From NCBI GenBank assembly GCA_017509685.1, contig JAFWPA010000065.1, positions 1 to 48,423 of the forward strand: a stretch of DNA of 48,423 bases. The letters run 5' to 3'. This DNA comes from Bacteroidales bacterium. Its GTDB lineage: Bacteria > Bacteroidota > Bacteroidia > Bacteroidales > UBA932. The notes under the pieces were generated by a model, which worked only from the letters and a program-made list of their open reading frames with translations, was not told the DNA's origin and searched no databases. Positions 17,486-24,530 of this stretch are shown piece after piece. Made by a program: the position numbers and the translations under genes. Position 1 is the stretch's first letter. The number at the start of each line of letters is the position of its first letter.

Positions 17486-19024
17486 ATGACACAGGATGAA
17501 CTTTTCAAGGTGCTTGTAGCACACTGCAAGGAGTATGGATTCATTTTCCCCAGCAGTGAGATCTATGACGGCCTGGCCGCTGTCTATGATTATGGCCAGA
17601 TGGGCGTACAGCTCAAAAACAACATCAAAAACTACTGGTGGGAGGCCATGACCCGCCTGAACGAGAACATCGTGGGCATTGATTCCGCTATTTTCATGCA
17701 CCCGCGCATCTGGGAGGCTTCCGGCCACGTGGGCGCTTTCAACGACCCGCTCATCGACAACAAGGATTCCAAGAAGAGATACCGCGCCGATGTCCTCATC
17801 GAGGATTATCTGGGCAAGATCGAGGAAAAGATCGAGAAGGAAGTGGCCAAGGGCCGCAAGAAGTTCGGAGACGCCTTTGACGAGGCCCAGTTCCGTGCCA
17901 CCAACCCCAACGTGCTGCGTGAAAAGGCCAAATGGGACGAGGTGCACAACCGTTACGTGGCCGCCGAGAAAGCCAATGACTTTGCCGAATACCGCCAGAT
18001 TATCATTGACTGCAACATCGTATGCCCCATTTCCGGTACCTGCAACTGGACCGAGGTACGTCAGTTCAACCTGATGTTCTCTACCTCCATGGGCTCTACC
18101 GCCGACGGCGCCAACCTCATTTATCTGCGTCCGGAGACCGCCCAGGGCATCTTTGTGAACTACCTGAACGTGCAGAAGACCGGCCGTATGAAGATTCCTT
18201 TCGGCATTGCCCAGATCGGCAAGGCCTTCCGCAACGAGATTGTGGCCCGTCAGTTCATCTTCCGCATGCGTGAGTTCGAGCAGATGGAAATGCAGTTCTT
18301 CATCAAGCCCGGTACGGAGCTGGATTGGTTCAAAAAGTGGAAGGAAACCCGTATGAAATGGCACGTGAACCTGGGAATGGGCGCCGAGAACTACCGTTTC
18401 CACGATCACGAGAAGCTGGCCCACTACGCCAATGCCGCCACGGACATCGAGTTCAACTTCCCCTTCGGCTTCAAGGAACTGGAAGGCATTCACAGTCGCA
18501 CCAACTTCGACCTGGGCAACCACCAGAAGTTCTCCGGCAAGAAGATCGAATACTTTGATCCTGAGGAGAATACGTCCTATACCCCTTACGTGATCGAGAC
18601 CTCCATCGGCGTAGACCGCATGTGCCTGGCCGTGCTGGCCCACTCTTACACCGTGGAGCAGCTGGAGAACGGCGAAGAGCGCGTTGTGATGCGCATTCCC
18701 GCCCCGCTGGCCCCCATCAAGGTGGCCGTGATGCCGCTGGTGAAGAAGGACGGCCTGCCGGAACTGGCCCAGAAGGTGGTGGACGAACTCAAGTACGACT
18801 TCTCCTACCAGTACGACGAAAAGGACTCCATTGGCAAGCGTTATCGCCGTCAGGACGCCATCGGAACGCCTTTCTGCGTCACCGTGGACCATGATTCCCT
18901 CACCGACGGTACCGTTACCGTACGCGAGCGCGATACCATGAAACAGGAGCGCGTGAAGATTGAGGACCTGCGTGCGATGATCGAGAAGAAGGTTTCCCTG
19001 ACCAACCTCCTCAGAAACCTCTAG
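17486..19024 (+). CDS. glyS: Glycyl-tRNA synthetase (homodimeric class II type)
   Basis: The 512-aa enzyme has class II features: YDYGQMGVQLKNNI near the N-terminus, PETAQGIFVNY, motif 2 (GKAFRNEI) and motif 3 (ETSIGVDR). A C-terminal anticodon-binding domain begins at APLAPIKVAVMPLV. This single-chain alpha2 type is normal for Bacteroidota, unlike the alpha2beta2 enzyme of many Proteobacteria. It ends with TAG, and the next ATG starts 1 bp later. Confidence 0.97.
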   Translation: MTQDELFKVLVAHCKEYGFIFPSSEIYDGLAAVYDYGQMGVQLKNNIKNYWWEAMTRLNENIVGIDSAIFMHPRIWEASGHVGAFNDPLIDNKDSKKRYRADVLIEDYLGKIEEKIEKEVAKGRKKFGDAFDEAQFRATNPNVLREKAKWDEVHNRYVAAEKANDFAEYRQIIIDCNIVCPISGTCNWTEVRQFNLMFSTSMGSTADGANLIYLRPETAQGIFVNYLNVQKTGRMKIPFGIAQIGKAFRNEIVARQFIFRMREFEQMEMQFFIKPGTELDWFKKWKETRMKWHVNLGMGAENYRFHDHEKLAHYANAATDIEFNFPFGFKELEGIHSRTNFDLGNHQKFSGKKIEYFDPEENTSYTPYVIETSIGVDRMCLAVLAHSYTVEQLENGEERVVMRIPAPLAPIKVAVMPLVKKDGLPELAQKVVDELKYDFSYQYDEKDSIGKRYRRQDAIGTPFCVTVDHDSLTDGTVTVRERDTMKQERVKIEDLRAMIEKKVSLTNLLRNL

Positions 19025-19025
19025 T

Positions 19026-19598
19026 ATGGGAGCCCTGGCGCTGCTCATAACGGCCATTCTGGCTACGCTGGTGCTGTATTTCTGGGCCCGCAAGGCGCAG
19101 CTGGAAAAACAGCTCCTGCAAGAGCGGGAAGAGAACGACCGCATTATGTCCACCGCCGAGGACCTGAAGGCCAGGCTCCATGCCCTGAAAGGGCGGCAGA
19201 AGGGGGCCGATATCGGCCTGGATATGCTGGATCGCCTATTTGAGCAGTATTACGTCTACGAAGGCACGGACAACCTTCAGCCCAAAGTGCTGAAGGAAGT
19301 CCGCAGCCTGGTGGACGGACTGCGGGGCGACACCAAACTGCGGCAGAATCTGGAGAAATCCCTGAACGAATCCCGGGACCAGGTGATGAAGCGTTTCCGC
19401 ACGGCTTTCCCCACGCTCAAGGAAGAGGATTACCTTATCTATATGTTCACCGTGGCGGGCTTCTCATCAGCCACCATTTCCACCCTTTTGGAGAAGGACA
19501 AGCCCTACGTCTACAACCGGCTTTACCGAATCAAGGAGCGCATAAAAAATGCACAGAATCCGGACTCGGATTTCTTCCTGGCCCAGCTGGAAAGGTAG
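19026..19598 (+). CDS. Small membrane-anchored protein with coiled coil and HTH-like C-terminus
   Basis: This 190-aa protein has one N-terminal membrane helix (ALALLITAILATLVLYFWA), a charged coiled coil (about 23-60), and a C-terminal region FPTLKEEDYLIYMFTVAGFSSATISTLLEKDKPYVYNRLYRIKERI. That region resembles the LuxR-like helix-turn-helix end of Bacteroidales TPR/sensor-type regulators, but the usual periplasmic TPR domain is absent. It is translationally close to glyS (1-bp gap). It could be a stripped-down membrane regulator, but DNA binding is inferred only from resemblance. Confidence 0.75.
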   Translation: MGALALLITAILATLVLYFWARKAQLEKQLLQEREENDRIMSTAEDLKARLHALKGRQKGADIGLDMLDRLFEQYYVYEGTDNLQPKVLKEVRSLVDGLRGDTKLRQNLEKSLNESRDQVMKRFRTAFPTLKEEDYLIYMFTVAGFSSATISTLLEKDKPYVYNRLYRIKERIKNAQNPDSDFFLAQLER

Positions 19599-19736
19599 TT
19601 TTTCATAAGGGTAAAACGTAAAATTTTAAGGGTTTTCGACACATATTTTCCAGGGGTGAGAGAATTCTTATTTTTGGAGCTTTTGTAAAATCTTAATAAT
19701 CAATTAGTTATAGAAGCTCCTTTGCGAGATTCTTTT

Positions 19737-19768
19737 TTTGGGGTCTTGAAAGGGATTTTTTACCTTTG
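19737..19768 (+). promoter_or_regulatory. Promoter for tonB
   Basis: TTTG (19737-19740), 20 bp, then TACCTTTG (19761-19768) fits the -33/-7 pattern 35 bp before the ATG. A second box-like sequence, TATTTTTG, lies at 19669-19676. It is followed by a GGAGCTT/AAGCTCC inverted repeat with a long loop. I see nothing else in the 205-bp spacer. Confidence 0.6.
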
Positions 19769-19803
19769 TATCAGGAAAAATAAACCAAAAAACAATAGCC
19801 ATT

Positions 19804-20496
19804 ATGGAAATCAAGAAATCCGAAAAAGCCAGCCTTGAAAACAAACGGCTGCTCTTCACCGAGGTAGGCTTGGTGGTGGCTCTCCTCATCGTTTATCTGG
19901 GCTTCAACTGGTCCTCCAAGGACGCCCAGGTAGCCGTGCTGGAAGATACCACCCAGGTTGTGGTGGAAGAAGAAATGATCGCTATCCAGAACGAGCTTCC
20001 CCCGCCCCCGCCCGAGGCACCCCAGATTCCCGTCCTGTCCGACCAGATTGACATCGTGGACGATGACATCAAGCTGGAGGACGACCTCTTCATCAACCTG
20101 GAAGACAACAACCAGGCTATCGAGATCCAGGACTATAAGGAAGCCGAGGTAGAGGAAGAGGAAGTGGAAGAGGAAGCGATTCCTTTCCAGCTGGTAGAAC
20201 AGAAGCCTTCCTTCAACGGCGGCGACGCCAACGAGTTCTCCAAGTGGGTGAATTCCCGTCTGGTTTATCCGGAAATCGCCAAGGAGAACGGCGTGCAGGG
20301 CCGTGTGACCCTCCAGTTCACCGTCGAGGCCGACGGCCGCGTGACCAACGTGCGCGTGCTGCGTGGCGTGGACGAATCCCTGGATAAGGAAGCTGTGCGC
20401 GTTGTTTCCAGCTCTCCCAAGTGGAAGCCCGGCAAGCAGCGTGACCGCGCCGTGAAGGTAACCTACACCTTCCCCGTGATCTTCCAGCTTCGCTAA
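19804..20496 (+). CDS. tonB: TonB-family energy transducer
   Basis: The 230-aa protein has a short cytoplasmic N-terminus and one membrane helix (about 18-37). A short proline run (ELPPPPPEAP) and a long acidic linker (EVEEEEVEEEA) follow. The C-terminal TonB domain (about 150-230) contains YPEIAKENGVQGRVTLQFTV and SSPKWKPGKQRDRAVKVTYTFPV. It should couple the proton-motive force to outer-membrane TonB-dependent transporters. ExbB/ExbD genes are not here. It stands alone with its own promoter and overlaps the convergent DUF4838 gene by 4 bp at the stop codons. Confidence 0.93.
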   Translation: MEIKKSEKASLENKRLLFTEVGLVVALLIVYLGFNWSSKDAQVAVLEDTTQVVVEEEMIAIQNELPPPPPEAPQIPVLSDQIDIVDDDIKLEDDLFINLEDNNQAIEIQDYKEAEVEEEEVEEEAIPFQLVEQKPSFNGGDANEFSKWVNSRLVYPEIAKENGVQGRVTLQFTVEADGRVTNVRVLRGVDESLDKEAVRVVSSSPKWKPGKQRDRAVKVTYTFPVIFQLR

Positions 20497-22697
20497 AAGA
20501 CCCAAACTTCATCGGCGAAGAACCAGCAAGGGTTCCCAACGCCGTAGTGCCATTCCGGGCAGATTTTCTGCCCGGATATTTTTATTTTTACGTAGCGGGC
20601 CAGCGCATCTCCCGTTACTTCCAGGCTCTTGAAACCAATGGTCCCGTCCCGGTTCTCGGGGTTGTCAATCCTGCCCAGCAGCGTGTAGGCTGCACCGTCC
20701 TGGGAGGTGGATACGCTCATCCCCAGAGGTTCCAGGACCCAGCCGCCTATCTGGCGCAGGAAGTCTGCGCCCACGCGGTGGACGGGCTTCACAGAGCCCA
20801 GATCCAGTACAAACTCGGCGTCCGTGCCTTCCCAACCCACCCAGTTCTCCACGTATCCCGTGCCGCCGTACAGGCCGTCGGTAAGGGCGTATTGCGACAG
20901 AGCATCATAACGCGGGTGCGGCGCGGACAGATACGTTACAGGGCATCCCGTGGCCTTGTTTCCGGGGTTGTTCTTCAGGTAGCGGTCCCGATACATGGCG
21001 CAGTAGGCCAGGGGGTCGTTGCCGCGCTCATTGAGCGTTTCTATCCCGAATGCCCGGATACGGCTTTCAAACAGGTCTAGTTCCTTACCCACGGCCGCAA
21101 AATCGCGCCCCGGGTTGGTTCTGGCAATCTCCAGGGCCGAATACTGCAGGGGAAGCCGTGTGCGGCGCACCCGGGCCAGGCGCACGGGGTCATCGGCCAC
21201 GGCCTGTTCGGCCTCATCGAAAAAGGCGTTGTAGCGGCGCATCAGGGCGGGACGCAGGATATTGTCCTTGTAGGAGACAGGGGAGTCGTAGATGAAAAGG
21301 TCCACGTCCGTGCCCACGGCAGCCCCTTCCATCGTATGGATGTAGCGAAGGACAGAAGGAGCGGCGGCACCGTAATAGCGCTCGCAGAAGCGCTGCTCCA
21401 GCGAATCCAGGCTGGCATCGGCATTCCACATGAGCTTGCTCACCAGGTAGGGCCGAAGGTCGGACATGTCGCCGCCCAGCGTGCTGTTGATCTGCGAAAA
21501 ATGCATCTTGACGCCGTGGTCGCGGAAGATGCGCATGTTGTCCCGGATGGTGCTCAGGTTGGGGAAAGGGGAGAGGTAGTTGTCAAAGTTGATGCCGTAG
21601 TCCCACAGGAAAATGTTGTCGCAGATAGCGCTCCAGCCCTCCAGGCACTCCATGAAGGCCTGTCCCGACGGATTCTCGGGCAGGGAAGTCTGCCGGCGGC
21701 AGTCGATGTCGCACAGCATGATGGAGACGTTGGGGCGCGGGCGCGTGACCTTCGGCGGAGTCACCGTGAACAAATAGGACAGGGTAGAGATCTGTTTGCC
21801 CGGGTAGCGGTCGGCCACGGCGTTGACAAAACGCAGGATGGGGCCGATGGGGGAGCCTTCCTGGTCCATTACGGCCTGGCAGGCGGGGCAGCGGCAGTAG
21901 GTGTCGGTTCCGTCGTTCTGTGAGATGGAAATCATGTGCTGGTCCGGATGGGCCAGGAAGAGGCTGTCAAGCGTTTTGCAGACAGTATCGAAGACCTCCG
22001 GATTGGTAAAGCACCACTGGCTGGCGCCGCCCGGATGGCGTTTTCCGTCAAACCAGGCATAGTATTCGGGATGGGGGGCCCCGTAGCGGGATGCGGGAAG
22101 CAGACGGTTGCAGGTATGCACCCAGAGATTGCCGGCAAAAACTTCGTGCGGCTCTTCCAGCCGGTACCACCAGCGGTACAGGTTGTCGGCCGTGCGGATT
22201 TTGTCCACTCCGTTGTCGGATGTGGCCACCTTGCCGTTTTCCAGGCTCCAGTGGCTGGTCTGGCGGTAGCGGAACGTGGGAATCTCTGTGCGGGGCCGGA
22301 CCGTTACGCTGCGGGCAGGGGAGAGTGCATATTCCCCACCGCCCCAGTAGTTCATGTCCATTTCCTGCTCCAGGAAGTCGCAGGCGGCATAGACAAGTGC
22401 CTTTCCCTGGCCTTCCAGCAATACATGACCGTTTTCCCAGAGCACCCGGAAACTGTCTTCGGGAAGGTCCCGGGTCTCCCGGAGAACTACATCTCCCTTT
22501 CGGGCCTTGCCTTCCTGAATAACGGGAAAGGCGTATCCGGAGGCCTCCGACAAGTACCGCTGAAGGATTTGGGCGGCTGTTTCGGCTTCCGCGACAGGGG
22601 TTTCCTTGACAATACGGCTTTGGCTTTTCCAGGAGACGGGCTGAGCCGCGGCTGCCGTGGCCAGTACCAGCAAAATGAGGGTGAGAAATCGTTTCAT
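20493..22697 (-). CDS. Secreted DUF4838 glycoside-hydrolase-like protein with C-terminal discoidin-like domain
   Basis: From ATG 22697 the protein is 734 aa with a signal peptide (MKRFLTLILLVLATAAAAQP). An N-terminal carbohydrate-enzyme-like region (about 20-120) precedes the DUF4838 core, which contains ISQNDGTDTYCRCPACQ and LWDYGINFDNYLSPFPNL. The C-terminal 140 residues look like an F5/8-type sugar-binding fold (FVLDLGSVKPVHRVGADF, ARYVKIKISGQ). DUF4838 proteins are common in Bacteroidota and resemble alpha-glucuronidase/hexosaminidase barrels. The substrate is unknown. ATG 22706 was rejected because it lies inside the -7 box. Confidence 0.88.
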   Translation of the reverse strand: MKRFLTLILLVLATAAAAQPVSWKSQSRIVKETPVAEAETAAQILQRYLSEASGYAFPVIQEGKARKGDVVLRETRDLPEDSFRVLWENGHVLLEGQGKALVYAACDFLEQEMDMNYWGGGEYALSPARSVTVRPRTEIPTFRYRQTSHWSLENGKVATSDNGVDKIRTADNLYRWWYRLEEPHEVFAGNLWVHTCNRLLPASRYGAPHPEYYAWFDGKRHPGGASQWCFTNPEVFDTVCKTLDSLFLAHPDQHMISISQNDGTDTYCRCPACQAVMDQEGSPIGPILRFVNAVADRYPGKQISTLSYLFTVTPPKVTRPRPNVSIMLCDIDCRRQTSLPENPSGQAFMECLEGWSAICDNIFLWDYGINFDNYLSPFPNLSTIRDNMRIFRDHGVKMHFSQINSTLGGDMSDLRPYLVSKLMWNADASLDSLEQRFCERYYGAAAPSVLRYIHTMEGAAVGTDVDLFIYDSPVSYKDNILRPALMRRYNAFFDEAEQAVADDPVRLARVRRTRLPLQYSALEIARTNPGRDFAAVGKELDLFESRIRAFGIETLNERGNDPLAYCAMYRDRYLKNNPGNKATGCPVTYLSAPHPRYDALSQYALTDGLYGGTGYVENWVGWEGTDAEFVLDLGSVKPVHRVGADFLRQIGGWVLEPLGMSVSTSQDGAAYTLLGRIDNPENRDGTIGFKSLEVTGDALARYVKIKISGQKICPEWHYGVGNPCWFFADEVWVF
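20554..20576 (+). terminator. Intrinsic terminator of tonB inside the convergent gene
   Basis: A 10-bp perfect stem (TCCGGGCAGA, loop TTT, TCTGCCCGGA) is followed by TATTTTTATTTTTA on the plus strand. It lies 58 bp beyond the tonB stop and within the 3' coding part of the DUF4838 gene. Confidence 0.8.
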
Positions 22698-22703
22698 AGC
22701 ATA

Positions 22704-22711
22704 CAAAGATA
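22704..22711 (-). promoter_or_regulatory. -7 box for the DUF4838 gene
   Basis: TATCTTTG on the minus strand ends 6 bp before ATG 22697, giving a very short or absent leader. Confidence 0.6.
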
Positions 22712-22735
22712 GGGATTTATCCCCATAAATTTTGC

Positions 22736-22743
22736 TATCTTTG
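22736..22743 (+). promoter_or_regulatory. -7 box for the ThiL-like gene
   Basis: TATCTTTG lies 20 bp before ATG 22764 and diverges from the DUF4838 promoter 24 bp away. Confidence 0.6.
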
Positions 22744-22763
22744 CAGGGTTAAATCGCTTGCAA

Positions 22764-23768
22764 ATGGCACAGACATTCTCCGAAATAGGAGCAGTGGAGG
22801 CAATAGACCAGCTTTATCGCCTCTCTGCCTATTCGCCCATCAGCGGGCTCAGCTACACGTCTTCCAAGGGCGGAAAAGTGACCACGGCCTCCAGAATGTA
22901 TTTGGAAGGCATTGATTTCAACCTGGTTTATTTCCCGCTGAAGCACCTGGGATACAAGTGTGTGGTGGGTACGGTAGGGGAGCTCTACGCTGCCCTGGCG
23001 CATCCCAGGCTCCTGAACGTGATACTGGGAATATCGGCCAAACTGGATTTTCCGCAAATTCAGGAACTGTGGCTGGGCATTACGGTGGCGGCCAAGGAAC
23101 ATGGTTTCGAGGCCGTGAACCTGGAGCTGCAGCCTTCGGGTAACGGCCTGTATATCAGCATGTCGGCCACCGGCGAGACTTCCCTCCTCACCGACAAACG
23201 CCGTATGGCGGCCAAATCCAAGGACCTGATCTGCGTTTCCGGCTCCCTGGGCGCCGCTTTCCTGGGCATGCAGGTCATGGAGCGCGGGGCCCAGTCCTTC
23301 CAGAAAACGGGGGAGCAGCCCGACATGAGCCAGTACAAGATGCTGGTGGGTTCTTATTTAAGGCCCGAATTGGACGCCTCGGTAGTGGAACGGCTGGAAG
23401 ACGTGGAAATCTACCCTTCGTACGGTTACTTTGTCACCCGGGGCCTCTCCGACGCCCTCAAGCGCCTCACGCGGGACAGCGGCCTGGGCGCCAAAGTGTA
23501 TGCCGACAAGATTCCGTTCGAGGGAAACAGCTTCCAGCTGGGCAAGGAACTGGATATGGATCCGGTTTCTGCGGCCATGAACGGGGGAGACGACAACCGG
23601 CTTCTCTTTGTGATTCCCATCCTGCATCTGGAGAAATTCCGCCGCGAATTCCAGACTTTCGACATCATCGGCCATCTGGCCCAACCCGAAGCCGGAACGG
23701 TCCTGGTAACCCCGGAAGGGCTTGAATTTCCGGTAAAAGCGCAAGGTTGGCCGGAAAATGATGCATAA
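22764..23768 (+). CDS. ThiL-like protein lacking catalytic motifs (predicted pseudoenzyme)
   Basis: The 334-aa protein has the full fold and length of thiamine-monophosphate kinase. LEGIDFNLVYFPLKHLGYK, KDLICVSGSLGAAFLGMQ, AMNGGDDNRLLF and the end EFPVKAQGWPEND all align with Bacteroidales ThiL. The Mg/ATP ligands of ThiL are missing. The GDDAAV loop is absent, TDML reads ASRMY, the SD pair reads GE (VGELYAAL), GGDT reads NLEL and DVSDGL reads VTRGLSD. It is probably catalytically inactive or repurposed. It is transcribed alone from its own -7 box. ATG 22764 is preferred over TTG 22758. Confidence 0.8.
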   Translation: MAQTFSEIGAVEAIDQLYRLSAYSPISGLSYTSSKGGKVTTASRMYLEGIDFNLVYFPLKHLGYKCVVGTVGELYAALAHPRLLNVILGISAKLDFPQIQELWLGITVAAKEHGFEAVNLELQPSGNGLYISMSATGETSLLTDKRRMAAKSKDLICVSGSLGAAFLGMQVMERGAQSFQKTGEQPDMSQYKMLVGSYLRPELDASVVERLEDVEIYPSYGYFVTRGLSDALKRLTRDSGLGAKVYADKIPFEGNSFQLGKELDMDPVSAAMNGGDDNRLLFVIPILHLEKFRREFQTFDIIGHLAQPEAGTVLVTPEGLEFPVKAQGWPENDA

Positions 23769-23784
23769 TTAAAAAATTATTTAC

Positions 23785-23792
23785 TAACTTTA
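23785..23792 (+). promoter_or_regulatory. -7 box for the DUF4923 gene
   Basis: TAACTTTA lies 32 bp before the ATG. The leader is A-rich (AAAAAACAAATACC), as in many highly expressed Bacteroidota genes. Confidence 0.5.
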
Positions 23793-23824
23793 CCGCGTTG
23801 AAACAAACTTAAAAAACAAATACC

Positions 23825-24460
23825 ATGAAGAAACTCGTATCTATCGTCGCTCTCGCGGTTGCCTTTACCGTGTCTGCCAATGCCCAGAGCATTCTCGGCA
23901 ATTTCCTGGGTACCCTGACTACTTCGGACACTGCCTCCAACGTACTGACTGCCCTCACCGGCACCGTTTATTCCGCTCCCATCAGCCTGAACGGTACCTA
24001 TACCTACAATGGCAGCGCCATTTCCGCCTCCAGCTCCGAGGGTGGTATCGTGGCCAACCTGGCCGGCACCGCCGTCACTTCCGGTCTGGAAGCCAAGGCC
24101 GACGAAATCCTGGCCAAAGTGGGCATCGTTCCCGGCGCCATGAAGTTCACCTTCAACAACACGGATGAAACCTTCGTGCTCAACGTGGGTTCCCTTTCCA
24201 TTCCCGGCACCTACAAGGTGGGCGAAGGCGAAAAGACCGTCACCCTCACCTTCGGCAAGACCTTGAAGTTCTTCTGCATGACCGGTAACCTGGAGTCCTC
24301 CCTGAACGGCGCCAGAATGGTATTCCCTGCCAACGCCGCCGTGAACTTCCTGAAGAAGATTGCCAGCAAGCTGGGCGAAAGCTCCAGCAGCCTCTCTGCC
24401 ATCTCCAAGCTGGCCGACGGCTACGACAACTTCAAAGTGGGCTTCAAGCTGTCCAAGTAA
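23825..24460 (+). CDS. Secreted DUF4923-family protein
   Basis: The 211-aa protein has a clear signal peptide (KKLVSIVALAVAFTVSANAQ) and then SILGNFLGTL, a Ser/Thr/Gly-rich region, and segments TYTYNGSAISASSSEGG and MKFTFNNTDETFVLNVG typical of the DUF4923 lipocalin-like proteins of Bacteroidales. The function is unknown and it is probably periplasmic or outer-membrane associated. It has its own promoter and is followed at once by a strong terminator, so it is a single-gene transcript. Confidence 0.85.
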   Translation: MKKLVSIVALAVAFTVSANAQSILGNFLGTLTTSDTASNVLTALTGTVYSAPISLNGTYTYNGSAISASSSEGGIVANLAGTAVTSGLEAKADEILAKVGIVPGAMKFTFNNTDETFVLNVGSLSIPGTYKVGEGEKTVTLTFGKTLKFFCMTGNLESSLNGARMVFPANAAVNFLKKIASKLGESSSSLSAISKLADGYDNFKVGFKLSK

Positions 24461-24481
24461 GCGTTTTTCGCTTTAAAAAAT

Positions 24482-24516
24482 AACCGGCGCGCCGTTTGGG
24501 CGGGCCGGTTTTTTAT
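24482..24516 (+). terminator. Intrinsic terminator (hairpin copy 1)
   Basis: The 29-bp hairpin (24482-24510) has an outer stem AACCGGC/GCCGGTT, one G-G mismatch, an inner stem CGCC/GGCG and loop GTTTG. It is followed by TTTTA, and A-runs on the other side make it bidirectional. An exact reverse-complement copy lies after dnaE. Confidence 0.85.
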
Positions 24517-24526
24517 TGTATCTTTG
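24495..24526 (+). promoter_or_regulatory. dnaE promoter overlapping the terminator
   Basis: TTTG (24495-24498) in the hairpin loop, 20 bp, then TATCTTTG (24519-24526) fits the -33/-7 pattern. The box ends 4 bp before ATG 24531. Confidence 0.55.
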
Positions 24527-24530
24527 TTAC

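Noticed and set aside
19599-19803. Small RNA gene in the spacer before tonB
   Set aside because: A second -7-like box and a loose GGAGCTT/AAGCTCC repeat exist, but there is no terminator or known RNA family pattern.
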